A stretch of 24,887 nucleotides of DNA from Ruminococcaceae bacterium UBA3710 (GTDB taxonomy: Bacteria; Bacillota; Clostridia; Oscillospirales; Acutalibacteraceae), in assembly GCA_002371985.1 (NCBI GenBank), contig DFHZ01000102.1:1-24887 (forward strand). The letters run 5' to 3'. A program made the position numbers and the translations under genes. The notes below the pieces were generated by a model that was given only the letters and a program-made list of their open reading frames with translations, made no database searches and was not told the origin of the DNA. How positions within the stretch are numbered: position 1 is the first letter of the stretch; each line of letters begins with the position of its first letter. Shown here piece by piece: positions 16,176 to 24,667 of this stretch.

Positions 16176-16700
16176 ATGACATATGATATTTACAGGTATA
16201 TTTTCTTTGGCGGCGCCGGTCTTGCTGGGTTGTGCCTGATTATAGCTGTTATTCTATTCTTTATTTTGAGAATTCCAAATGTAATCGGAGACCTTTCTGG
16301 AGCAACAGCACGCAAAGCAATTGAAAATATTAGAAATCAAAACGAAAATAGCGGAGATAAGACATATAAATCGAGTGCTGTAAATCGAGAACGAGGCAAA
16401 ATAACTGATAAGATAACACAAACCGGAACTCTTATTAAGAATTCTACGGATTCAATGGGCGGTGCAATGGCAACTTCAAAAATAAGCACCGAACAGCTTG
16501 TTAACGAAGCACAACAGTCTTATGAAACTACCTTACTTGACGATAGTAGATCTAATGAAACAACTGTCTTAAATACAGGTGGATCCGGTGAGACGACGGT
16601 TCTGGATCAAGGCAGAACTGATGAAAGCGTAAACGGTTCTAATACTTTTACGATAGAGTATGAAATCACCTTTATTCATACAGATGAAGTAATAGTATAA
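16176..16700 (+). CDS. Single-pass membrane protein with three ETTVL motifs
   Basis: A 174-residue protein with one membrane helix (about residues 9-32, IFFGGAGLAGLCLIIAVILF). It is followed by a basic stretch (RIPNVIGDLSGATARKAIEN and on), so the C-terminal part should lie in the cytoplasm by the positive-inside rule. Residues 117-149 are three tandem 11-residue units: ETTLLDDSRSN, ETTVLNTGGSG and ETTVLDQGRTD. The tail (NTFTIEYEITFIHTDEVIV) looks like a short beta hairpin. I know no function. The motif repeats make it a good candidate membrane scaffold: kinase-phosphorylated threonines would recruit the FHA protein. AGGAGG at 16161-16166 sets the start, 14 bases after the kinase gene. Confidence 0.82.
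   Translation: MTYDIYRYIFFGGAGLAGLCLIIAVILFFILRIPNVIGDLSGATARKAIENIRNQNENSGDKTYKSSAVNRERGKITDKITQTGTLIKNSTDSMGGAMATSKISTEQLVNEAQQSYETTLLDDSRSNETTVLNTGGSGETTVLDQGRTDESVNGSNTFTIEYEITFIHTDEVIV
16524..16622 (+). repeat. Three tandem 33-base ETTVL motif repeats
   Basis: Glutamates at residues 117, 128 and 139 open three units of exactly 11 residues, with E-T-T-[LV]-L invariant at the start and variable polar tails. Codons differ between copies (act acc / aca act / acg acg for the threonine pair), so the protein motif rather than the DNA is conserved, which points to selection. Confidence 0.9.
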
Positions 16701-16710
16701 GGTGAGAATA

Positions 16711-17208
16711 ATGAACAAGGAATTAAATTTTTTGCTTTTAATCATTTCAATTATTTGTTTTAGTATTGTTTCAATTTGCCTATTTGTGATGTTTTTTATT
16801 GAAACTTCTGTCAGTTCACCACCATCCAGACTAAGTCTTTTATGCGGAATAGGCTTTTGGCTATGCAATATATTGGGAATGACAATTCAAATTGTTATTT
16901 CAAGGAATATTAAATGTTGGTGTCAACGCAGACGATTATTCAGAACTAGATTCAAAAAAGAGAGAATTGGTATTTTCAACATCTTCAGTAATATTCCTGC
17001 AACAATAAGCGATGTGCTATTTGCTGTATCGACAATTCTATTTATTGCTTTTATGATAATAGATTCAACAAGTATATTTGCATACATCTCTCTTTCTTTG
17101 TTGTTTTTATCCTTTAGTGCACATTGCATTTTTAATGGAAATAATTATTACTATATAACTAATTATGAGTTCATTAAGGCTCAATTAATGAAAATGGAGG
17201 ACAAGTAA
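16711..17208 (+). CDS. Four-helix membrane protein of unknown function
   Basis: A 165-residue membrane protein. Hydrophobic segments lie at about residues 6-31, 40-62, 97-118 and 121-140, with a basic, cysteine-containing loop between the second and third (CWCQRRRLFRTRFKKERIG) that should be cytoplasmic. I recognise no family or catalytic motif. ATG 16711 is chosen over GTG 16702 because AAGGTGAG at 16699-16706 covers the GTG. The last codons contain the GGAGGA that serves the next gene, whose ATG directly abuts this stop, so the two are probably translationally coupled. Possible helper for export or anchoring of the giant protein; speculative. Confidence 0.7.
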   Translation: MNKELNFLLLIISIICFSIVSICLFVMFFIETSVSSPPSRLSLLCGIGFWLCNILGMTIQIVISRNIKCWCQRRRLFRTRFKKERIGIFNIFSNIPATISDVLFAVSTILFIAFMIIDSTSIFAYISLSLLFLSFSAHCIFNGNNYYYITNYEFIKAQLMKMEDK

Positions 17209-20200
17209 ATGAGAACAATTAAGAACACTTCTAAAAAGATGTTGGTGCTTTTAATTAGTGCACTAATGGTTATCTCTATGTTGCCTATCGGTGTATTTTC
17301 TGTTTTTGCGTTATCAAATCCAACTCTAACGACCAATATTACAGAGAAAACATTTTATACTGAACAGGCAACAGAATTTACTTTCACGACAACAGCCGGC
17401 GCAAATGCAAATGATATGGTTCTTGGTTCGTTTACATTGCTGGATGAAAATGGCGAAGACGCACAATCAGCTGTAAAAAAATTGGAATACTTCGACGTGA
17501 CCGGTAGCTGTTATCGTGAATTTTATGGTGATTTCGGTCCTGCAGCTACAGGTTTCCCGCTTACCGATGCCACAAGTCAATTCCGTGTTACCTTCAGCAA
17601 AGCTGGAAAGTATACAGTAAAAGCAGCAATGATAAATTTCCCGGATAGAAGTGTTCTTGTTGCAGCGGATGATGCAGTTATTACGGTAAAACCATATAAT
17701 AGTGAATTGACTACAGATATTGATACAAAAACATTTGTAAACAATACTGAAACTGAGTTTACTTATACCACCATTGCAAATGCACAGAAAAACACAATGG
17801 TTTTAGGTGCATTTTCTGTCTTGGATAGCGATTCAAATGATGCACAAAGTTGTATTAAAAAACTTGAATACTGGGATGTAACCGGTAATTGTTATCGTGA
17901 ATTTTATGGTGATTTCGGTCCTAAAGCTACAGGTTTCCCTCTTGCAGATGCGACGAGCAAATTTAGAGTTACATTTAGCAAAACAGGAACTTACACTGTA
18001 AATGCGGTGATGAAAAAATATGATGGTGGAGAAGTTATATGTTCTAATACAAAAACCATCACGGTTCAAACCAACAACTCTGTTTTAACTACGGACATTA
18101 CAGAGAAAGCATTTGAAATAAATGAAGAAGTTGAATTTACATACACAACAAAGGCAAATGATTTTGCCAATACCATGATTTTAGGAAGATTTGATCTCAA
18201 AAAGAATGGGGTTGAAGTTGATAAAAATGCTATAAAACTGGAATACTGGGATGTGACCGGTAATTGTTATCGTGAATTTTATGGTGATTTCGGTCCTGCG
18301 GCTACAGGTTTCCCTCTTGCAGATGCGACGAGCAAATTCCGCGTTTTATTTAAAGAAACCGGCGAGTATAGCGTTCTTGTTCAAATGGTTACATTTGATG
18401 GGAATAATATTATTTCCGAGAATTTATCAACCATTGAAGTAAAAGACACAAAAGCTCCTATAATTTCTGAAATCACTGGCAATGCAACTGATTGGACGGA
18501 TAAAGATGTCGTTTTAAAGGTTATTGCAACTGACAATAGCGGTAGCGTTGCTGAATATCGCTTAGACGGTGGCGAGTGGCAAACAAGCAATAAATTCACC
18601 ATTATACAAAATGGAAAATACAAGTTTTATGCTAAAGATGCTGCAGGAAAGATCAGCGCAGTCAGCAATGAAATTGAGGTTAATTATATTGATAAAACCG
18701 CACCTGTAATCGGGGCGATTACGCTTGATCCTAATGGTTGGACTAAGGATACGGTTACAGTAACTGTCCCTGCAACTGATGTGGGAATCAACGAAATACT
18801 TTACAAAATGGATAATGGCGGATGGCAAACAAGCAATAAATTCACTATTGAAGATAACCTTATCCATAAATTCTATGTTAAGGATAGTTTGGGCAACGAA
18901 AACACAACTCCTGCTGAAATTAAAGCTGATAAGTACGATAATAAAGCCCCGATAATAAACAAAATAACACCAAACACCACTGAATGGGTTGCAGAAGAAG
19001 TTGTTATTACTGTCGATGCAACTGATGATGGAGTTCAGGGAATTTCTTATAAACTTGGTGAGAGTGGTGATTGGCAATCTAAAAATACATTCACACTTAC
19101 CGCAAACGGTAAATATAAAGTATATGTAAAAGATGCACTTGACAACGAGAATACAACTCCAACAGAAATCGAAATCAGCAATATTGATAAAGTTAATCCT
19201 GAAATTGTTGATTTTACAAGTACTACTGAAAAATGGACAAATAAAAATGTAACCATCAGTGGTACTGTTATAGATGCTCAATCGGGGGTCGCTAAACTTC
19301 AATATAAAATCAACGATGGCAGTTGGTCTGATTTAGCTTTTGATACAGACGGAAAATTTTCCATAACTGTTTCAGACGAGTGCGATGTCGCCTATACATT
19401 CAAATGCGTGGATGCCGTTGGAAATCAATCTACGGGCACCTATGTTAAGTCTGTAAAGATAGACAAAACAGAAGCCAATGTTTCTGCAAATTCTATTAGT
19501 GATGCATGGAAGAATTCTCAAATCAGTATTTCTGGTTCGTTGAGTGATTCTGTCTCTGGTATTAAATCTGCAATTTATGATAATAACAACGGTGATACGG
19601 GTAATCTTACCATTGTTGGTAATGACTTCACTTTCAATACAAATGTAACCTCAAGCGGAGAATATACCTACAAAATAACAGTTACCGATAATGCTGGAAA
19701 TTCAAAAGTTATCAATTCTGATGTGGTTAAGATTGACCTTGTGAACCCGGTTACATCTGTTGAACCAGCTACTGTATGGACAAATCAAGAGGTTACGGTT
19801 ATTGTAACTGCAACAGATGCCAATGCCGGGATCAGCAAGGTTTATTACAAAAAGAACGGTGGAACACCCGTAGAAATAGGAATAATCGATGGTTTTTTCA
19901 AATTTATTATTCCTAACACCGCTAACGATAACGCTCAGTACGAAATATATAGTATAGATAATTCTGGCAGACAGTCTAATTCTGTTTATTACACTTCCAT
20001 GCTTGACATTACCAAACCTCAGAAGCCCACAATTACCTATACGAAAGCATTAAAATATAAATTTATTGAGATGGTTACCTTTGGCCTTTACAATGCCCCG
20101 GTTACTGTAAAAATTACTTCATCAGATGATTTATCAGGTCTGAAAGAGATTAAATATTATCTTGACGAAATCGAATATAGTAAAACGCCAGAAGCAGACG

Positions 20201-23200
20201 GAAGTATTAGCTTTGATATTCCTGCTAACAATCAATATAAGGTTTCGGCGATATCAGTAGATAATGCCGGAAACGACAGTTCAAAAGAAATTGCCGGTTC
20301 AGATGAAACAAACAGTTTCGGTGGTGTCGTTGTGGATGATATACCGCCTGTTGTAGAGTCTGTCTCAGCCGATATTAAAACATGGACAAACGGTTCAGTT
20401 GTAATTAGCGGAACTGTATCGGATAATCTTTCAGGCGTAGAAAAGGTATATTACTTAAAAGGTGAATCAACTACCCCAATTGAGATCACAAGCTTTGATA
20501 AAGCAAATAACAAATTTGAATTCACTGTTTCTGCACAAAGTTATGAAGGAAAGTATTTTGTTTATTGCGAGGATTATTCGACAAATGTTTCAGAAAAGAA
20601 ATCGGTCGATGTAAAAATGGATAATACCAACCCCGTAGTAGAGAGTCAGGGTGCAAACATTACCGTTTGGACCAACAACAAAATTACTGTTAGCGGAAAG
20701 GTTTCTGATGACCTTTCTGGTGTAGCAAATGTGTATTGGCGACAGGGTGCCGATGCTACAGAACAATCTGCAACATTAAATAGCGACGGAACATATGAAT
20801 TCGATATTACTGCACGCGACTACGAAGGTTTGATTTATATTGGTTGCTATGATATTACCGGTAATAAATCAGATGAGAAAAACGTTGCCGTTAAGATGGA
20901 TGCCACTAAACCTTCTGTTATTGAAGCAAATGCATCTACTTCCGACTGGACGAATGAGAAGGTGACGGTTACAGGGTCGGTTACAGACACACTCGTGAAT
21001 AATGCCGTTTCAAATGTTGTTACTGTTAAGTATGCATACGATACAGTTACAAACGGTACTGCAGATTTTGATTCTACAAAGGGCACATTTACATTTGATG
21101 TGCCGGCAACAAACTTCGATGGTGAAATTACGGTTTGGTGTATTGATCAAGCGGGTAATGAATCTGAATCGGAAAAAGTTCGCGTAAGAATGGATATAAC
21201 AAAACCGCAGGTTGATACAGGTAAGGCAGAGCCTGCCGAGTGGACAAACCAAAATGTGGTTGTTAGTGGCTTTGTTTCTGACATAGAAGTAAACAAAGCA
21301 GAATCCAAGGTTACCACCGTCAAATACAAGTACAATAACGGTGAAGAAAAAACAGCAACATTTGACGGTTCTAAATACACAGTTGAAATTCCTAAGCAAG
21401 ATTATAAGGGTAATGTTAGTGTTTGGTGTATCGATAATGCCGGCAACATTTCTGAAACAAAAAACACTGCAGTAAAAATGGATATTACAGATCCTAATGA
21501 TGTTGTAATTAAATATTCTGAGAGTTTGCTAAGTAAATTTATCAATATGGTTACTTTTGGTTTTTACAGCATAGACAAACCTTTAACCGTGAAAATTAGT
21601 GCTAAGGATAATCTTGCACTTGATAAGATAAAGTATACTGCAAGTGGTGTTAAAGGAAAAAATGATTTAACCGACGCATCATTTGGTGATACTGTAAAAG
21701 TCACCTCCACAGCCAAGAATGAAGCGGGTGATATTATTGAAGGTTATATTACCTTTAATGTTCCGGCAGAATTCAAAGGAAAAATTGAAGCAGTTGCATA
21801 TGACTGTGCTGGAAACAACACTGAGCAAAAAACAAATGATAAGAATTACAATGAAGTAATTGTTGACTCTATCGCTCCTAATATTGATATTACTTATGAA
21901 GCTGTAGACAAAGAGAATACAAAAGTTCATTTTATTGACGCTCAAAATGCAAATACTGATAGTTTTGATAAAGCTAATCAGGCCCTTTACAATGGCAATG
22001 TTAATGCAACTATTACAATTAGAGAAAATAATTTCTTTGAAGGTAATAAGGAAGAAGGTAGCGTTGTTCATAAAGTTGGAATCTTAGTTACTAAGACGGA
22101 TAATAATGGTGTTGTTACAAAGATAGAATATTTGCCTGAGACTGCTACTAAGTTGTATAGCGATGTTGATGAAACAGTTGAATTCAATTGGGATACAACA
22201 GGTAACACTCATAAGTTCACAATTCCTTACGACGAGGATGCAGACTATGTAATTGCCGTTGAATATGTTGATTTTTCCGGTAATAAAGCTGATATTGCCG
22301 CAAATGACGGCAACACAGGAAAAGGTTCTTATATATCTAAGATTATAACTGTGGATAAGATTGCACCTATCGTTACTGTCGAGTATGAAAATAAAGACAT
22401 TAAAGCGACTTTTGGTGCAAGACAGTATTTTACTGATAATCAGTTTGCACTTATCACCGTTAAAGAACATAACTTCCGTGCTGATGATTTCAAAGCGGTT
22501 GTAACCGCAAAATATAGTGATGGCGAAACTGATGTTGCAGTAGCTGATTTTGCAAAAATTCTTAGCGATGATGCGAAATGGACTAAGGATGGTAATACAT
22601 ACACCATTAAACTTGAATATGTAGTTGATGCAAATTATTTATTTGATTATACCTATGAAGATCTCGCACATAATTTTGCTAAAGAATATGTAACCGATGA
22701 ATTTACAGTAGACAAGCAAGACCCTCATACTCCTACAGTAAAATATGATGGTGATATTAAGACAACTATCCTTGATAAGGTACTTAATGTAATCACTTTC
22801 GGTTATTATGATGCAAAGGTTAAAGTGACTTTAACATCCAATGATGATGTGTCTGGTATTGACCATTTTGTTTATAGTTACATAAAGGGTGACAAAGTAA
22901 GCGATGTTAATGCAAGTCTTGAGAATGTTACAATTGAAAGTAAGAATATCACTCGGGAAGGAAAAACATTTATAGCAACATTTGATATTCCAAAAGATAT
23001 TCTTAAAGAAACAAATCAGTTTAACGGAACTGTTGAATTTACCGCATTTGATCGTTCAACAAGAAATAGCGAACACAAAGAAACAGCAACAATTATTGTA
23101 GATAATATTGCACCAACCGCAACTATTACTTACAATGAACCGATTCAAAATGCTAATGATATTTCTTATTACGCAGGAAATATTGAAGCTAAAATTGTAA

Positions 23201-24567
23201 TCAATGAGGCAAACTTCTATAAGGAAGATGTTGTTGTAAAAGTAAACGACAGGGATGTTGACGTCACATGGGTAAATGATAGCGTGGATATACATACGGG
23301 TAAGTTCATTCTTGCTGAAGACGGAGATTATATCGTTACTGTTAAGTATATTGATCGCTCAAAGAACGAAATGAAATACTACACTTCTAATCGTTTGACC
23401 ATTGATACAAAAGCGCCTGTTGTTAGTGTTTCAAACGTTGTTAATAATTCTGCTAATCCTGATGAAAAATATGGATTTACTATAACAGCAAAAGATATAA
23501 ACATAGATGCTGCTACGTTCAAACCAACGATTACAGCGGTGGTTTTAAATGAAAATGGCACATTTACAACAAAAACGATTCCTCTTGGAGACATGAACGC
23601 TGTAAAGGTTGGAGAGGAATACAGCTTCACTATTGATAACCTTACAGACGATGCTATTTATACGCTGATTTGTTCTGTTGAAGACATGTCTGACAATAAA
23701 TACGAGAAGCTTGTTCTTTCTGATGGAAAAGAATATGAAAGCGTTCGTTTCTCCGTTAATCGTAATGGCTCAACTTATGGTATTGAGGAAAAAACGGCTG
23801 ATCTCATACAAAAATATTATGTTCAGAATGTAAACAATAATGTTGTAGTTTATGAAACCAATGCAGATGCTCTTATCGAGAATAAGATAACAGTTAATGG
23901 TAAAGAAATTGTTAGGGGCAAAGATTACAGTGTGACCGAAGATGGCGGTAACGATGCTTGGATGAAGTACACTTATAACATAAATAAAGACCTCTTCGAT
24001 GATGAGGGCGAATATACAATTGTTATTTCTTCAAAAGATAAGGCAGAAAATGATGCGTTCAGCGACATTAAAGACGCTAGTATTAAATTTGTTGTTGATC
24101 GCACTGCTCCGATTGTCACGGTCACCGGACTTGAAAAAGACGGGAGATACCAGACCGATAAACAGCCAGTGACGATTATTCCCACTGACGATGGAGGAGC
24201 TTTGAAATCAATAGTTGTTTCTCTTGTTGATAAAAACGGCAAAGCCATCAAAGAACTTGTTAATCTTTCTGGTGGAGAATTTTTAAAAGCACTTGAAGAT
24301 GGAAGTGGTAAGTTGACATTTGAAGTTCCTGAAGGACTGTATCAGAATGTTAGAATTGTTTGCGATGATGAGGCTGATTTTGGGAACGAAGAAAACATTA
24401 TCTATGATGAAACCATTGAGAATGTTTCCGTAGCAACCAGTTCATTCCTAATCTTCTGGGCAAACAAACCTCTCCGTTGGGGATCTATTGGAGGTGTCTT
24501 GTTAGTTACCGCTAGTGCTGCGGCATTTGTCTTCATTAGAAAACGCAAACTTAAATTGACTAAGTAA
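17209..24567 (+). CDS. Giant secreted Ig-like repeat surface protein
   Basis: A 2452-residue protein. A signal peptide (residues 1 to about 34, cleavage near SVFA) leads into three N-terminal modules of about 125 residues carrying a CYREFYGDFGP block. Some 16 to 19 Ig-like modules follow. They are separated by DKTAPVI-type linkers and typically show W-T-N then V-x-[IV]-x-x-[TS] and SGV-x-x-[IV]-x-Y, as in bacterial Ig-like/Big_3-type adhesin repeats. Later modules carry a recurring E-x-N-F motif (IRENNFF, VKEHNFR, INEANFY), and three carry a VTFGxY insert. The C-terminus is a membrane helix (about 2421-2443, WGSIGGVLLVTASAAAFVFI) plus a basic tail, with no LPxTG motif seen, so it looks membrane-anchored rather than sortase-linked. 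GGAGGA at 17196-17201 sets the start. Probably an adhesin or stalk-like surface protein; ligand unknown. Confidence 0.9.
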   Translation: MRTIKNTSKKMLVLLISALMVISMLPIGVFSVFALSNPTLTTNITEKTFYTEQATEFTFTTTAGANANDMVLGSFTLLDENGEDAQSAVKKLEYFDVTGSCYREFYGDFGPAATGFPLTDATSQFRVTFSKAGKYTVKAAMINFPDRSVLVAADDAVITVKPYNSELTTDIDTKTFVNNTETEFTYTTIANAQKNTMVLGAFSVLDSDSNDAQSCIKKLEYWDVTGNCYREFYGDFGPKATGFPLADATSKFRVTFSKTGTYTVNAVMKKYDGGEVICSNTKTITVQTNNSVLTTDITEKAFEINEEVEFTYTTKANDFANTMILGRFDLKKNGVEVDKNAIKLEYWDVTGNCYREFYGDFGPAATGFPLADATSKFRVLFKETGEYSVLVQMVTFDGNNIISENLSTIEVKDTKAPIISEITGNATDWTDKDVVLKVIATDNSGSVAEYRLDGGEWQTSNKFTIIQNGKYKFYAKDAAGKISAVSNEIEVNYIDKTAPVIGAITLDPNGWTKDTVTVTVPATDVGINEILYKMDNGGWQTSNKFTIEDNLIHKFYVKDSLGNENTTPAEIKADKYDNKAPIINKITPNTTEWVAEEVVITVDATDDGVQGISYKLGESGDWQSKNTFTLTANGKYKVYVKDALDNENTTPTEIEISNIDKVNPEIVDFTSTTEKWTNKNVTISGTVIDAQSGVAKLQYKINDGSWSDLAFDTDGKFSITVSDECDVAYTFKCVDAVGNQSTGTYVKSVKIDKTEANVSANSISDAWKNSQISISGSLSDSVSGIKSAIYDNNNGDTGNLTIVGNDFTFNTNVTSSGEYTYKITVTDNAGNSKVINSDVVKIDLVNPVTSVEPATVWTNQEVTVIVTATDANAGISKVYYKKNGGTPVEIGIIDGFFKFIIPNTANDNAQYEIYSIDNSGRQSNSVYYTSMLDITKPQKPTITYTKALKYKFIEMVTFGLYNAPVTVKITSSDDLSGLKEIKYYLDEIEYSKTPEADGSISFDIPANNQYKVSAISVDNAGNDSSKEIAGSDETNSFGGVVVDDIPPVVESVSADIKTWTNGSVVISGTVSDNLSGVEKVYYLKGESTTPIEITSFDKANNKFEFTVSAQSYEGKYFVYCEDYSTNVSEKKSVDVKMDNTNPVVESQGANITVWTNNKITVSGKVSDDLSGVANVYWRQGADATEQSATLNSDGTYEFDITARDYEGLIYIGCYDITGNKSDEKNVAVKMDATKPSVIEANASTSDWTNEKVTVTGSVTDTLVNNAVSNVVTVKYAYDTVTNGTADFDSTKGTFTFDVPATNFDGEITVWCIDQAGNESESEKVRVRMDITKPQVDTGKAEPAEWTNQNVVVSGFVSDIEVNKAESKVTTVKYKYNNGEEKTATFDGSKYTVEIPKQDYKGNVSVWCIDNAGNISETKNTAVKMDITDPNDVVIKYSESLLSKFINMVTFGFYSIDKPLTVKISAKDNLALDKIKYTASGVKGKNDLTDASFGDTVKVTSTAKNEAGDIIEGYITFNVPAEFKGKIEAVAYDCAGNNTEQKTNDKNYNEVIVDSIAPNIDITYEAVDKENTKVHFIDAQNANTDSFDKANQALYNGNVNATITIRENNFFEGNKEEGSVVHKVGILVTKTDNNGVVTKIEYLPETATKLYSDVDETVEFNWDTTGNTHKFTIPYDEDADYVIAVEYVDFSGNKADIAANDGNTGKGSYISKIITVDKIAPIVTVEYENKDIKATFGARQYFTDNQFALITVKEHNFRADDFKAVVTAKYSDGETDVAVADFAKILSDDAKWTKDGNTYTIKLEYVVDANYLFDYTYEDLAHNFAKEYVTDEFTVDKQDPHTPTVKYDGDIKTTILDKVLNVITFGYYDAKVKVTLTSNDDVSGIDHFVYSYIKGDKVSDVNASLENVTIESKNITREGKTFIATFDIPKDILKETNQFNGTVEFTAFDRSTRNSEHKETATIIVDNIAPTATITYNEPIQNANDISYYAGNIEAKIVINEANFYKEDVVVKVNDRDVDVTWVNDSVDIHTGKFILAEDGDYIVTVKYIDRSKNEMKYYTSNRLTIDTKAPVVSVSNVVNNSANPDEKYGFTITAKDINIDAATFKPTITAVVLNENGTFTTKTIPLGDMNAVKVGEEYSFTIDNLTDDAIYTLICSVEDMSDNKYEKLVLSDGKEYESVRFSVNRNGSTYGIEEKTADLIQKYYVQNVNNNVVVYETNADALIENKITVNGKEIVRGKDYSVTEDGGNDAWMKYTYNINKDLFDDEGEYTIVISSKDKAENDAFSDIKDASIKFVVDRTAPIVTVTGLEKDGRYQTDKQPVTIIPTDDGGALKSIVVSLVDKNGKAIKELVNLSGGEFLKALEDGSGKLTFEVPEGLYQNVRIVCDDEADFGNEENIIYDETIENVSVATSSFLIFWANKPLRWGSIGGVLLVTASAAAFVFIRKRKLKLTK
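17485..18338 (+). repeat. Three direct repeats in the giant surface gene
   Basis: Corresponding 98-base blocks start at 17485, 17866 and 18241 (spacing 381 and 375 bases). Blocks two and three differ at only four positions by my reading; block one is more diverged at its 3' part. They encode EYWDVTGNCYREFYGDFGP and the following ATGFPLADATSKF. The rest of each 125-residue module is much less alike, so the block is conserved by function, recent duplication or gene conversion. Confidence 0.9.
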
Positions 24568-24581
24568 TCGTAGGTTATTAA

Positions 24582-24628
24582 ACATTGCCTCTTGGGTAAG
24601 GGTATTGCCCTTGTTCAAGAGGTAATGT
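24582..24628 (+). other. 21-bp intergenic hairpin
   Basis: The arms ACATTGCCTCTTG (24582-24594) and CAAGAGGTAATGT (24616-24628) pair over 13 bases with one G-U. The inner AAGGG (24598-24602) and CCCTT (24608-24612) pair around the loop TATTG, and the three bases between can pair as G-U wobbles. No T-run follows on either strand, so it is not a classical intrinsic terminator. It lies between the giant gene and the zinc-ribbon gene and may protect, process or attenuate the transcript. Confidence 0.7.
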
Positions 24629-24667
24629 GTCAAACAAATTAAAATGCTATATAAAGGGGAAAACAAT

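Noticed and set aside
17485-18338. CRISPR or mobile-element repeat.
   Set aside because: The repeats are long, in frame, spaced by about 375 coding bases and encode a protein block; no spacer structure, transposase or terminal inverted repeats are seen.
18562-19302. 246-residue open frame on the minus strand within the giant gene.
   Set aside because: Mirror of repeated Ig modules; rich in Cys, Phe and Ile, no ribosome site or domain, and it recurs as similar antisense frames over other modules.
24582-24628. The intergenic hairpin as an intrinsic terminator.
   Set aside because: No T-run follows the stem on either strand, so I list it only as a hairpin.
24645-24654. TGCTATATAA as an extended -10 promoter for the zinc-ribbon gene.
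   Set aside because: No matching -35 at the right spacing, and a start there would leave the ribosome site at the very 5' end of the transcript.
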